Below are positions 50,817-59,227 of a DNA stretch of 64,000 nt, one piece after another. How positions within the stretch are numbered: the stretch's first letter is position 1; each line of letters opens with the position of its first letter. The position numbers were made by a program, and so were the translations under genes. The stretch is from Anaerolineae bacterium (GTDB lineage: Bacteria; Chloroflexota; Anaerolineae; Promineifilales; Promineifilaceae), in contig JAHDWK010000017.1 in NCBI GenBank assembly GCA_023382655.1, positions 1-64,000 on the forward strand, given 5' to 3'. Under the pieces are notes generated by a model. That model was not told the origin of the DNA. It saw only the letters and a program-made list of their open reading frames with translations, and ran no database searches.

Positions 50817-51425
50817 TTACCCTAGCGGTGTACCAATACCATTGGCGCAACTGGCATTCGCTTCTGGGCCAGTCTGCCCCCGGAAACGGCTGATAAAGGC
50901 CGAAATGCGCTCATCGGCCGCCTCTTCTACCACCAACTGCCGATCCCATACGGACAACACAATGGGACTGCTTTGGTCTGGGTAGGGGCTGAGTAATATC
51001 TTGGGCTGGCCGCGCACTTCATCTTGTAACGCCGCTATTTCTTCGGCCGGTAAATCGGGATGATAGGTAATCCAGACCGCGCCATGCTCCATCGAATGAA
51101 TGGCGTATTGCGGCAGCACCGGTTCGGCATAAATGCCACAATTTTGCCATTGGGAAGCATGGGCGCCGCCCATGGGCGGCAGGCCGCCAAAGTTAATTTG
51201 CAGCAGATCATCATGTTGGGAGCCAGGGGCGGCCGCCACTTGCGTCACCCCCTCGATCTCCGACTGGAAAGCGCGATAGGCAACCAGGGCTGCCAGGCCT
51301 AACAACACCACCGCCACCGGGATAATCAGGCGCATTTTACGGTTGCGTTCCTGGCGCGCTACTTGCTGCCGCCGTTGTTCCTTTTTGCTGAGTTTACGGC
51401 CGTTTTCCACTTCTTTACTCACCAC
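50817..51425 (-). CDS. DUF3105 protein, copy 2
   Basis: 202 residues. A basic start (RKLSKKEQRRQQVARQERNRKMRL) precedes one membrane helix. The DUF3105 core follows as PMGGAHASQWQNCGIYAEPVLPQYAIHSMEHGAVWITYHPDL and LLSPYPDQSSPIVLSVWD. Nearly the same positions are conserved as in copy 1, which points to duplication. The basic leader is unique to this copy. Both end in a cysteine-containing tail (ASCANGIG / AACDQGVG). Confidence 0.9.
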   Translation of the reverse strand: MVSKEVENGRKLSKKEQRRQQVARQERNRKMRLIIPVAVVLLGLAALVAYRAFQSEIEGVTQVAAAPGSQHDDLLQINFGGLPPMGGAHASQWQNCGIYAEPVLPQYAIHSMEHGAVWITYHPDLPAEEIAALQDEVRGQPKILLSPYPDQSSPIVLSVWDRQLVVEEAADERISAFISRFRGQTGPEANASCANGIGTPLG

Positions 51426-51450
51426 CTACTCCTTTATAATTGCGTTAGCA

Positions 51451-51495
51451 GAGATAAGAGATTGGCGACAATTCAATCGCCAATCTCTTATCTCT
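51451..51495. repeat. Palindromic element, AGAGATTGG variant
   Basis: AGAGATAAGAGATTGGCGA and TCGCCAATCTCTTATCTCT face each other over a 7-base loop. The element is about 25 bp upstream of the minus-strand DUF3105 start and in the divergent spacer. Confidence 0.87.
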
Positions 51496-51600
51496 AAAAA
51501 TGAAGGGTCGTTATTTTACAAGTCTTTGCCTGTTGAACGAGCGCAATTATCCGCAGCCTGCTTGATTGGGCAACCCGTTCTTAACCATTTCAAAGGTGGA

Positions 51601-51654
51601 GTGGCAAGGCAGACCTGACAGGTTTCAGAAAACCTGTCAGGTCTGCCTTGCCAC
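51601..51654. repeat. Long perfect palindrome, CTGACAGGTCT family
   Basis: GTGGCAAGGCAGACCTGACA followed by GGTTT is matched by AAACCTGTCAGGTCTGCCTT and GCCAC, giving arms of about 25 bp over a 4-base loop. The longest and cleanest copy in the window, about 55 bp before the GNAT gene. In the spacer 51426-51709 I see no gene. Confidence 0.9.
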
Positions 51655-51709
51655 CTGTTGCCATTTGCCGTACATTTTGGGGTACGCAAACCAACAGACA
51701 GGTGGTGTT

Positions 51710-52621
51710 ATGAAACAAACGATCACATACCGACCGGGCACTGTGGCCGATTCTTATGCGGCGTTTTGTGTCTTTGAAGAATCATTGGCCGACCTGCTGC
51801 GGCGGCACGGGCATGAGGAGCCAACCAGTTGGGCCGACCCGGAGAAGCTGGCGCAGATGTGGCAGCGGCGACGGCCGTTATACGAACATCTGGCCCACAC
51901 CGCCGCCCATTTCTGGGTGGCGGAGCAAGAGGGACATATGGTCGCTTTTGCCCGTTCCATTGAGCGCGACGACACGCTGGAGTTGACCGAGTTTTTCGCC
52001 GTGCCCGGTGTGCAGTCGGGCGGCGTGGGGAGGGAACTACTGGCGCGGGTTTTCCCGGCTGGCGATTACCGGCAGCGGATCATCATTGCCACTACCGACA
52101 TGCGGGCGCAGTCGCGCTATCTGAAGGCCGGCGTTTTGCCCCGGTTTCCCATTTACGCTTTCTGGCGGCAGCCTGAACCCTTGCCGCTGGATGAGGAATT
52201 GGCGAGTGAGCCAATGGTGGCTTCGCCGGAACTATGGCAGACGCTGGCGCAAATTGACACGGCCGTACTCGGCCACAGCCGCACCGTTGACCACCAATGG
52301 CTGCTTACCGACCGGCAGGGTTTGTTGTATCGGCGGCGGGGGCAGGTGGTGGGGTATGGCTACATGGGGCCGTCTTATGGCCCGGTAGCGCTGCGGGAAC
52401 CGGCCGATTTCCCGGCGGTGTTGGCGCTGGCAGAGACGATGGCGGCGGCAGACGGCCGTGAACATATTGTGTTTGAGACGCCGATGTGTAATGAGACGGC
52501 CGTGAACTACTTCCTGTCTCGCGGCTACCAGATTGAAAGTTTTTTTGCCCTCTTTATGAGCAGCCACCCCCCGGAAAAACTGCAACATTACCTGCTCACC
52601 AGCCCACCGTTTTTTGTGTAA
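51710..52621 (+). CDS. GNAT-family acetyltransferase (double-domain)
   Basis: 303 residues from the ATG at 51710, with AGGTGG upstream. The first domain holds the acetyl-CoA motif as FAVPGVQSGGVGRELLARVF at about residues 95-120. The second half (WQTLAQIDTAVLGHSRTVDH...YGYMGPSYGPVALREP) is a degenerate second GNAT lobe, as in several bacterial tandem-GNAT proteins. Substrate unknown. Upstream reading of the frame is only through the palindrome. Its last codons lie beside, not inside, the next repeat. Confidence 0.87.
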   Translation: MKQTITYRPGTVADSYAAFCVFEESLADLLRRHGHEEPTSWADPEKLAQMWQRRRPLYEHLAHTAAHFWVAEQEGHMVAFARSIERDDTLELTEFFAVPGVQSGGVGRELLARVFPAGDYRQRIIIATTDMRAQSRYLKAGVLPRFPIYAFWRQPEPLPLDEELASEPMVASPELWQTLAQIDTAVLGHSRTVDHQWLLTDRQGLLYRRRGQVVGYGYMGPSYGPVALREPADFPAVLALAETMAAADGREHIVFETPMCNETAVNYFLSRGYQIESFFALFMSSHPPEKLQHYLLTSPPFFV

Positions 52622-52698
52622 GCCGTGAACCGTAAATCGTCATCCGTAATCCGTAATCGGTTCACGGCTTACGGCTCACGGATTACGATTTACGATTC
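52622..52698. repeat. Palindromic element, CGTAATC family
   Basis: GCCGTGAACCGTAAATCGTC and CGTAATCCGTAATCGG, then inverted TTCACGGCTTACGGCTCACG and GATTACGATTTACGATT. It supplies the last codons and stop of the GIY-YIG gene on the minus strand. Confidence 0.87.
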
Positions 52699-53205
52699 CG
52701 ACACCGTCAGCCAACGCTGGCGCTCCTCCAGTTTCACGGCCCGTTCGGCTTCCCGCGTCAACCGCCGCAAACTTCTGGAGCAGCGCAGCCGGGCATTTGG
52801 TGCGGCGTAGTGTGCGGGCAAAGGTGTTGGCCGGTGGTTCAGCGCTTCGTTAAAGCAGGGCGACCACTGTTGAATCAGATCGGCTTCGGCCGCGTTCAGA
52901 TTGTAGTGGAGAGCGGCAAAACGGTGGGCACGTGAACTCATCAGTTCAATTTGATAGTTCAGCGACCGGGGCCAGTTGCACCAAATAAACCGCCCCACGG
53001 GTGAGCGCCCGCGGAAGCCATTGCGCAGGTGTTCCCAAACCCGCGTGAAAGCCAGACCAGACTGGCCGACATAGAAGACGACATCCCCATCTCGAAACAG
53101 ATACAAGTCCAGCATCCGCCAGTCGGCCGGACACTGTTCGATGAGCAGAAACCGTTTGAGGGGCAGCCGAATTTCCAGATCATCATTAACCAACAAAGGA
53201 ATCAT
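52690..53205 (-). CDS. GIY-YIG nuclease-like protein
   Basis: 171 residues from ATG 53205, with AAGG upstream. The GIY-YIG core appears as LYLFRDGDVVFYVGQSGLAFTRVWEHL (the first motif degenerate as LYL/FYVGQS), then RGRSPVGRFIW and a distal E in AAEADLIQQW, which fits the catalytic glutamate. The C-terminal basic segment (LRCSRSLRRLTREAERAV) could bind nucleic acid. It may be an orphan endonuclease-like protein. The stop is within a repeat element. Confidence 0.75.
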   Translation of the reverse strand: MIPLLVNDDLEIRLPLKRFLLIEQCPADWRMLDLYLFRDGDVVFYVGQSGLAFTRVWEHLRNGFRGRSPVGRFIWCNWPRSLNYQIELMSSRAHRFAALHYNLNAAEADLIQQWSPCFNEALNHRPTPLPAHYAAPNARLRCSRSLRRLTREAERAVKLEERQRWLTVSES

Positions 53206-53354
53206 TGCCTTGTTCCATAATGTGTTTACAAGGTTCGTCAATTTCAAGGGGCGGGCTAACGCCTGCATAACCACTGCGGCGCGATTAGAACATACTTTGC
53301 TCTAACCGCGCCGCTCAAATAACCACGTACTCGCCGCGTCTGGTTGATGCTTTG

Positions 53355-53588
53355 TTAGACGGCTTGGAAGGTAGTAGTTTGTAGCATTTTGAACTGGATT
53401 GATTCCATGATTGAATCCCGAAGAAAAGCTGATGCGTTCAGGATTTCAACACCAATGAGTTCCCCTTTCTCATTCAACTCTGCGGTAATGTTCGGTCCCA
53501 GTTCAATGCTGTTTGCTTCTGGTTCATCCGAAACAACCATATGCAGAATATCTTCCTTTTCAAAATATCTTATACTTGTTTTATTCAT
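53355..53588 (-). CDS. DUF2283 protein
   Basis: 77 residues. The pattern IRYFEKEDILHMVVSDEP...ELGPNITAELNEKGELIGVEILNAS is the DUF2283 family. It overlaps the DUF4258 gene by eight bases (its start is inside the previous 3' end), the usual gene order for this pair, which behaves like a toxin-antitoxin unit with this as the likely antitoxin. AT-rich DNA without ACGGCCGT. Confidence 0.88.
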   Translation of the reverse strand: MNKTSIRYFEKEDILHMVVSDEPEANSIELGPNITAELNEKGELIGVEILNASAFLRDSIMESIQFKMLQTTTFQAV

Positions 53589-53847
53589 TGATAAATCTCC
53601 CTGCTTTCAGCCGAAAGTTGATTTGTTGACGGGTGGTTGTGTGTACCGTTACTGGTGTAATCACGTTTTCAGCCGTTTCGTAGGGTATGATAACCAGTTT
53701 TTTATCATGTCGTCCGATTACAACAGCTCGTCCCGTTTCGGTATCATAATAACGTTCAGTTGAATGAGTGACTATTTGCTCCAGTTTTTCCAAGTCGAAT
53801 CCTCGGAGCCTTGCTCTATATCGCATGTAGTCAGTCCAAACAATCAT
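53581..53847 (-). CDS. DUF4258-type protein, toxin candidate
   Basis: 88 residues with MRYRARLRGFDLEKLEQIVTHSTERYYDTETGRAVVIGRHDKKLVIIPYE, the fold seen in DUF4258 proteins, which are RelE-like and often paired with DUF2283. The RHDKKLVI strand fits the RelE/ParE core. Toxin activity is inferred from family context. It is in the AT-rich 53300-54420 patch. Confidence 0.8.
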   Translation of the reverse strand: MIVWTDYMRYRARLRGFDLEKLEQIVTHSTERYYDTETGRAVVIGRHDKKLVIIPYETAENVITPVTVHTTTRQQINFRLKAGRFINE

Positions 53848-53977
53848 GAAGCTTGATTCCTTGTTGTTTGTTTAACCCATTATGCCACAAGTCACCTCGG
53901 TTTTAAAGTCAAGTCGTCTTGGCCATTCACAGCGCCTATACCCAAGAAAACCAGATTTCGGAGAGACCCCCAGACTC

Positions 53978-54319
53978 CTAAACACTCTTATGCTTAATAA
54001 GGAATGCCTTTCGTTTGCTCAAAGCCGTTACAATTGTGACTCCCCATGCAGCAAAAAACAAAAGGATTGAAAAACCAAATAGAATCGGCTGTTCTGCAAT
54101 CGTGAACCATTGGTAATATGAGCCGTGACTAAACACGCCAGCCTCCCAATTCGCAGGCATCGGTGGATAACCTCGATTCAGTGCTTCTTCTGGAGTAACG
54201 GCCGCAAAAAAACTAAGCAGGGAGAAAGCGGCTACCAAGAAAAAGATAATAGCGATGGAGAGTATTATTGGGAAGAAACGATTAGTAGTTTGGACCATTG
54301 TCTTTGGCATTTCAGTCAA
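53978..54319 (-). CDS. Two-helix membrane protein (113 aa)
   Basis: Two hydrophobic helices at about 15-39 and 77-101 flank a polar loop (PEEALNRGYPPMPANWEAG) of about 36 residues. No known domain. It lies in the AT-rich patch beside the DUF4258/DUF2283 pair and has no ACGGCCGT. Start ATG at 54319 may be replaced by the ATG at 54307. A wider spacer (54320-54499) to the next gene holds nothing that I can support. Confidence 0.55.
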   Translation of the reverse strand: MTEMPKTMVQTTNRFFPIILSIAIIFFLVAAFSLLSFFAAVTPEEALNRGYPPMPANWEAGVFSHGSYYQWFTIAEQPILFGFSILLFFAAWGVTIVTALSKRKAFLIKHKSV

Positions 54320-54499
54320 TTTCCTTTCGCGATCCAGTTAACAGCAGGCTGGCTAACTATGTAGTATGCTGACTCATTACACAACGAATCGTCATAATCC
54401 ATCTACTTTTTGGTCCTTCAATAGCAGCAAGTTTACCGCAATCTGCCTCTGGTTTGCCAGTGTTGTGTAGAGGTCACGGCCGTACACCCCCTCACCTGC

Positions 54500-55234
54500 T
54501 CACCCCACCTCCACCCGGTAACCGAATAATTCCATATCCTGCCGGTAGCGGGCGGCGGCCAACTGCGCCAGCGCGGGTGTGTACATCTCCGCAAACGGTT
54601 TGTGCGGCGAGGGGTTGAAATGGGGCAGCGGCCCCCATCCGGTCTGCTGCTGCACAACAGCCCAGTCCGACGCCAACTGCTCAAAGCGACCGACAAAATC
54701 TACAATGGACTTTCCCTCCCGGTATACAAAGGTGTGCTGCGAACGAAAATGGCGGTCGGCACGGCCGTCCGGGATGGCGGCCACGGCCGTGACAAATTCC
54801 GCAAAACCCATCTCCGGCCAAAAACGACGGCCGTACCGCCAAAACAGCAGCGGCATCTGCAACTGGCGGGCATACAGCACAATCTTCTGCGCATAACAGG
54901 AAACCAGCCTGTCCAGCGGATGGCGCACAAAGGTAAAGCGAAAATAATCGGTCAGGCGGGGCACGGCCGTGAGCGGCACCGTCTCAAAATCCGACTCCTG
55001 CCCCTCAGCAAAAGGCAACCCGGCGGCGTCCGCCAGCACCGCCTTGATCGAACGGTTGGCCACTTTGGGTACGGGCACATACAGTAACTTTTGTGCGGGC
55101 AGGAGAATGGCGGACGGCCGTTCCCAGCCATAACTATACTCCAAAAACGGCACATACCGCGGCAGCGGCGAGCGCATAAACCACAGCCTGGCCGCCCGCC
55201 CCACCGGTCTTAACTTCCCAGAAAATGACGCCAT
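54500..55234 (-). CDS. Sulfotransferase-family protein
   Basis: About 244 residues if the ATG at 55234 is used; an ATG at 55177 is an alternative and would still keep all motifs. PAPS-binding is seen as VPVPKVANRSIKAVL (5'-phosphosulfate loop) and FVRHPLDRLVSCYAQK (3'-phosphate loop), as in carbohydrate/glycolipid sulfotransferases. It would sulfate a surface polysaccharide. Its start faces the O-antigen ligase promoter, so the two may share a divergent control region. Many ACGGCCGT copies show it is resident. Confidence 0.85.
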   Translation of the reverse strand: MASFSGKLRPVGRAARLWFMRSPLPRYVPFLEYSYGWERPSAILLPAQKLLYVPVPKVANRSIKAVLADAAGLPFAEGQESDFETVPLTAVPRLTDYFRFTFVRHPLDRLVSCYAQKIVLYARQLQMPLLFWRYGRRFWPEMGFAEFVTAVAAIPDGRADRHFRSQHTFVYREGKSIVDFVGRFEQLASDWAVVQQQTGWGPLPHFNPSPHKPFAEMYTPALAQLAAARYRQDMELFGYRVEVG

Positions 55235-55316
55235 ACCGCCGCATTGTAAAGCGGCTGGCGCCATCGGCCAAATGGCTGCCTGACCGGGCCTGACTGTACC
55301 TCTGGGCCATTTTCGG

Positions 55317-55322
55317 TATAAT
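55317..55322 (+). promoter_or_regulatory. Likely -10 box for O-antigen ligase gene
   Basis: TATAAT at 55317-55322. TGTACC sits 16 bases upstream as a weak -35. The start of transcription would be near 55330, about 30 bp before the ATG at 55360. Confidence 0.4.
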
Positions 55323-55359
55323 GACCGGCGTACAGGCAACCCTGTGCAGGATAAGTTTG

Positions 55360-57324
55360 ATGGATGAACGGGCGGCAGAAGCCACTACCCCGCTAACAGT
55401 TAACACCGTTTTAGAGATTGGCTGGCTGTTGATAGCCATGCTGACGCCCTTATGGGTTTACTTTGGTTCGTCACGGCCGTTTGACCCCCAAAAAGTTTTT
55501 CTATTTCGCACCCTCCTCTGGGGTCTGATCAGCCTGGCGGCAGCCCGGTATGTGCTGACCTCCCCCACCAGATGGCCGGACCGGCAGCGACCTCCCTGGC
55601 TCATACCCGTCCTGATAGTAGCCGGCGTATTGGTAGTGGCCACGCTCACGGCCGTAGACCCCCGGCTCAGTTGGTGGGGCAGTTACGAACGCGGCCAGGG
55701 CAGCCTGACCCAATTAAGTTATCTGCTCCTCTTCGGGCTGGTCGCCGTTCATCTGCGCTCAATGGCCCAGGCCTGGCGCTTGCTGACCGCCCTCGTCCTG
55801 ACCGCAATTCCCCTGACGCTCTTAGCCTTCGCCCAGGCTGCCGGTTGGCAGCCCCTACCCTTGTGGACGGATGCCCGCTCCGCCGTGTATGCCACCCTGG
55901 GGCGAGCCAATTTCCTGGCCGCCTATCTGGTCATCTTGCTGCCCCTGACACTGGCTTTAGGCATACACCTGCGCCACCGTTGGGCGCAGATGGTGATCGC
56001 CGTTTTACTCCTGGCGGAACTGTTGGTCATTGGTCTGACATGGGCGCGAACAGCCTGGCTGGCGGCCGTCGTATCATTGGGGCTGTTTGCACTGCTGTGG
56101 TGGGGCAAATCCTGGCCGGGGCGACGCTGGCTGGGCCTGGCGCTGGCAGTTACGGCCGTCAGCGGCCCCCTCCTCATCTTGCTCAATATCTCCCCGACGG
56201 GGTCATTGGCCGCGCGGTTAACGATCTGGCGGGCAACAGTCCGGTTGATTGGGGAACGGCCGTTCCTCGGCTACGGCCCCGACTCCCTCGGCCTCGTCTT
56301 TCCTCGTGTGTACCCACCCGAACTGGTTTATTACCAGGGGCGCGATTTTTTTGTAGACCGCGCGCACAACAACCTGCTCGATTGGGTGGTAACGATGGGG
56401 GTGATCGGTGTGTTGGCCCATTTACTGCTCTGGGGTAGCGTCTTTTGGCTGATGGGGCGCGCCCTGCGCCAGACGTCCGAACGCTCCCGCCGCCTGCTGC
56501 TCATCGCCATCCTGAGCGCCCTGGTAGGCAACTTGACTAATAATCTGACCAGCTTTGAGGTGACAACAACGGCCGTGCCTGTCTGGCTGCTGCTGGGTAT
56601 GGGCGTGGCGCTTAGCCAACCGGCAGCGCCCTGTGCGCCACAGGTTACGCCGTCAGGCCGGCGCTGGATAGGGGCAGCGTTGGTCATGGTGATGGGATTG
56701 GCGGCCATTTGGTGGGGCAACGGCCGTCCTTTTCTGGCAGATAACGCCGCCCACCGCGCTTACCACCTGGCCCAGACCGCTGAGTGGTCGGCTGCCGTAC
56801 ACATGGCCCAGAGAGCCACCCAGTATGCTCCCTATGAACCAACATACCACCACGACCTGGCCTGGCTTTACTGGCAGCAGGCCGGTCAAGACCCGGCGGC
56901 ATTGCTTCAGGCGGAAACGGCTTTGCTGGCTGCCCGTGATGCGCGCCCACTGGCTTACGGCCGTTGGCTGGCTCTGGCCGAATTATATGCAGCGGCCACA
57001 GCCGAATGGGGGATGGACGCCAGCATCGCGGCCACAACGGCCTATGCGCGGGCAGCGCAGTTAGCACCGCACCACAGCCAGGTTTACACCGCCTGGGGGC
57101 AGTTTGTCTGGGTGATGGAGGAGTGGGACACGGCCGTATCCCACTGGCAGCAAGCGGTAGATTTAGATGCAACCAATGGGCCAGCTCATGCTTATCTGGC
57201 GCAAAGTTATTGGCTGGCCGGGGAGGAAGATAAAGCTGTAGATGCGTTGAACCAGGCGTTAAAGTTTGATCCACAAAACGGGTTAGCCCTGGCGTTGCAG
57301 CAGCAAATGTTGGCAACGCCCTAA
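55360..57324 (+). CDS. O-antigen ligase-like membrane protein with TPR tail
   Basis: About 654 residues from the ATG at 55360 (MDERAAEATT). Some 10-12 membrane helices cover the first 450 residues, with the large periplasmic loop RVYPPELVYYQGRDFFVDRAHNNLLDW of the Wzy_C/WaaL fold. The C-terminal 200 residues have TPR-like helical pairs (SAAVHMAQRATQYAPYEPTYHHDLAWLYWQQAG, HSQVYTAWGQFVWVMEEWDTAVSHWQQAV and AHAYLAQSYWLAGEEDKAVDALNQAL). It joins repeat units or glycans to a lipid or protein. Neighbours encode a sulfotransferase and secreted surface proteins. Confidence 0.88.
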   Translation: MDERAAEATTPLTVNTVLEIGWLLIAMLTPLWVYFGSSRPFDPQKVFLFRTLLWGLISLAAARYVLTSPTRWPDRQRPPWLIPVLIVAGVLVVATLTAVDPRLSWWGSYERGQGSLTQLSYLLLFGLVAVHLRSMAQAWRLLTALVLTAIPLTLLAFAQAAGWQPLPLWTDARSAVYATLGRANFLAAYLVILLPLTLALGIHLRHRWAQMVIAVLLLAELLVIGLTWARTAWLAAVVSLGLFALLWWGKSWPGRRWLGLALAVTAVSGPLLILLNISPTGSLAARLTIWRATVRLIGERPFLGYGPDSLGLVFPRVYPPELVYYQGRDFFVDRAHNNLLDWVVTMGVIGVLAHLLLWGSVFWLMGRALRQTSERSRRLLLIAILSALVGNLTNNLTSFEVTTTAVPVWLLLGMGVALSQPAAPCAPQVTPSGRRWIGAALVMVMGLAAIWWGNGRPFLADNAAHRAYHLAQTAEWSAAVHMAQRATQYAPYEPTYHHDLAWLYWQQAGQDPAALLQAETALLAARDARPLAYGRWLALAELYAAATAEWGMDASIAATTAYARAAQLAPHHSQVYTAWGQFVWVMEEWDTAVSHWQQAVDLDATNGPAHAYLAQSYWLAGEEDKAVDALNQALKFDPQNGLALALQQQMLATP

Positions 57325-57340
57325 ACCCTGAAGGAAGGTT

Positions 57341-58903
57341 ATGATGAAAACAAAAGTTATCTGGATGACGGTGATAGGCATGACGGTATTGTTGGCGGCG
57401 GCAAGTATCGCCAGCGCCATCCCCTTATACTCTGCCGCGCAAGAGGCGGAAACAGCACAGATTACCAGCAGCAGCACCCTGATAGTGCCGGACGGAACGA
57501 CGGCGGCTAAAATCAGCTACCAGGGACGGCTGACCAATCCCGGTGGGGGCGCCTTAAATGGCACTTTTGTGATGCGGTTTGTAATTTATGATGATGCTGC
57601 GGCGGGCACGGCCGTTTATGACAGTGGCAATATGAATGTGGCGGTAACTGGCGGCTTGTTCAACGTGCAACTGACCGTAGACCAAAACGATTTCAACGGG
57701 CAGGCCCTCTGGCTGAGCATCATCGTTGGTGGCGAGGCCCTCTCGCCCCGCCAGGAGTTATTACCCGCCCCCTATGCCCTCAGTTTGCGTCCGGGTGCGG
57801 ATATTGTCGGCGCGCCACTAAACGCCAGCGATTCTGTTTTAGATGTGGAGCTAACCGGTCTCTTTCCTGACGGCCGTGCCGGGGGGTTTGCCGCGCCGGC
57901 CACAGGTACGGCTATTGTAGCCAATGCCAACGGCGGCACAGGTCTACACGGTAGCAGCGCCAGCAGTTACGGCATTTGGGGTAACAGCCAGAACAGTTGG
58001 GGCGGTTATTTCACCAGCAGCCAGGGCTATGGCATCCGGGTAGATACCGGCGGCACCGATCATTACGATCACGGCGCCTATGTGACTTCACAAGGGGGCT
58101 ACGGCGTATATGCCCAAAGCGCCACGAACCAGGGGGTACGTGGCGAGGCCGGTAATACCACCGGTATTGCTCAGCCACTAGGCGCTGTAGGTGTGGTGGG
58201 CATTGGCTCGAACCGGGGTACGTATGGCTCCAGCGCCGGCGGCATTGGGGTGTATGGTGTCAGCAATACAAACTATGGCGTGTGGGGAAGCAGTAACACC
58301 TACCATGGTGTTACCGGCAGAACCAGCAATAGCGACAATAACTATGGCTTTTATACACCAGACAATCTCTATGCACTCAACTATAATTTGATGGGCGCCA
58401 CCATGCAGGTGATGCAAAATGGCGGCGTGCAGCCATTGGAAAGTGGCGATGTGGTGGTGTTTAGTGGCGTCAGTGAACCTCTGGAAGCCGGCGGCCCGCC
58501 TGTTATTCAGGTCGTCCAGGCCAACGAAGCCAACAGCAGCGCCGTAGCCGGGGTGGTGTACAGCCGCTTCAACATTGAAGCTGTCGTCTCCACCCAGGAA
58601 CATGCTGACGAAAATGACCCTCCGGCTCATCTGGAGGTAACGCCAGATGGCCCGGTCCCTGCCGGGGAGTTTTTGTTGGTGGTGATTCAAGGCCCGGCGC
58701 TGGTGAAAGCAGATGGACTCGCTGAGGCCATTGCTGTCGGCGATTTATTGACGAGCAGTGGGGCAGTTGGATATGCCATGAAGGCCACGGCCGTGACCAT
58801 CAACGACGTACAAACGGCCGTGCCCGGTACGGTGTTGGGCAAAGCATTAGAAGCAGTCAACGGTGAACAGAAGCGCATCTATGTTTTTGTCAGCTTGCAA
58901 TAG
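57341..58903 (+). CDS. Secreted glycine-rich surface protein, tail-fibre-like
   Basis: 520 residues with an N-terminal signal peptide (AAASIASA). A conserved domain AKISYQGRLTNPGGGALNG follows, then FVMRFVIYDDAAAGTAVYDSG and ALSPRQELLPAPYALSLRPG, typical of exported proteins carrying a beta-helix. The middle (about 200-335) has repeated GVxG/YGVY/GIWG motifs, as in trimeric beta-helix fibres. The C-terminal domain (from about 355) looks like a peptidase or SH3-like head with SGDVVVFSGVSEPL. Probably an adhesin or surface fibre. Linked to the 91-residue protein that follows by a 9-bp gap. Confidence 0.78.
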   Translation: MMKTKVIWMTVIGMTVLLAAASIASAIPLYSAAQEAETAQITSSSTLIVPDGTTAAKISYQGRLTNPGGGALNGTFVMRFVIYDDAAAGTAVYDSGNMNVAVTGGLFNVQLTVDQNDFNGQALWLSIIVGGEALSPRQELLPAPYALSLRPGADIVGAPLNASDSVLDVELTGLFPDGRAGGFAAPATGTAIVANANGGTGLHGSSASSYGIWGNSQNSWGGYFTSSQGYGIRVDTGGTDHYDHGAYVTSQGGYGVYAQSATNQGVRGEAGNTTGIAQPLGAVGVVGIGSNRGTYGSSAGGIGVYGVSNTNYGVWGSSNTYHGVTGRTSNSDNNYGFYTPDNLYALNYNLMGATMQVMQNGGVQPLESGDVVVFSGVSEPLEAGGPPVIQVVQANEANSSAVAGVVYSRFNIEAVVSTQEHADENDPPAHLEVTPDGPVPAGEFLLVVIQGPALVKADGLAEAIAVGDLLTSSGAVGYAMKATAVTINDVQTAVPGTVLGKALEAVNGEQKRIYVFVSLQ

Positions 58904-58912
58904 GAGGACGAC

Positions 58913-59188
58913 ATGAACATCAAACAAAAAGTAGGTCTGACGGCCGTACTCCTCCTGTTGTTAGCCGGAAGCGTAGTCGTCTGGGCGCAAAGTTCGGCCA
59001 GTTATGACTTGCGCTGGCATGTAATCGGTGGTGGCGGCGGCGTTTCCAACTCCGCCAGTTACAGCATGAATGGCACGGCGGGCCAAAGCGCTGCCAGCCC
59101 ATCCCTGGCCGTTGGCAGCAGTTATACGGTCAGCAGTGGTTATTGGCAGGGTTATACCGCCATCTATCTACCGGTGATACAGAAATAA
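58913..59188 (+). CDS. Small secreted protein ending in YLPVIQK
   Basis: 91 residues with a signal peptide (VWAQ cleavage). The mature part is Gly/Ser-rich: YDLRWHVIGGGGGVSNSASYSMNGTAGQSAASPSL. It ends with AIYLPVIQK. That end matches in type the FLPIITKP of the large C25 peptidase, and I recall such YLPxxxK ends on many Chloroflexota exported proteins. AGGAGGACG precedes the ATG. Co-transcription with the 520-residue protein is likely. Confidence 0.8.
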   Translation: MNIKQKVGLTAVLLLLLAGSVVVWAQSSASYDLRWHVIGGGGGVSNSASYSMNGTAGQSAASPSLAVGSSYTVSSGYWQGYTAIYLPVIQK

Positions 59189-59227
59189 CAACAACAAAAG
59201 AGCCACCAGAAGGAAAGGCAATACTCC

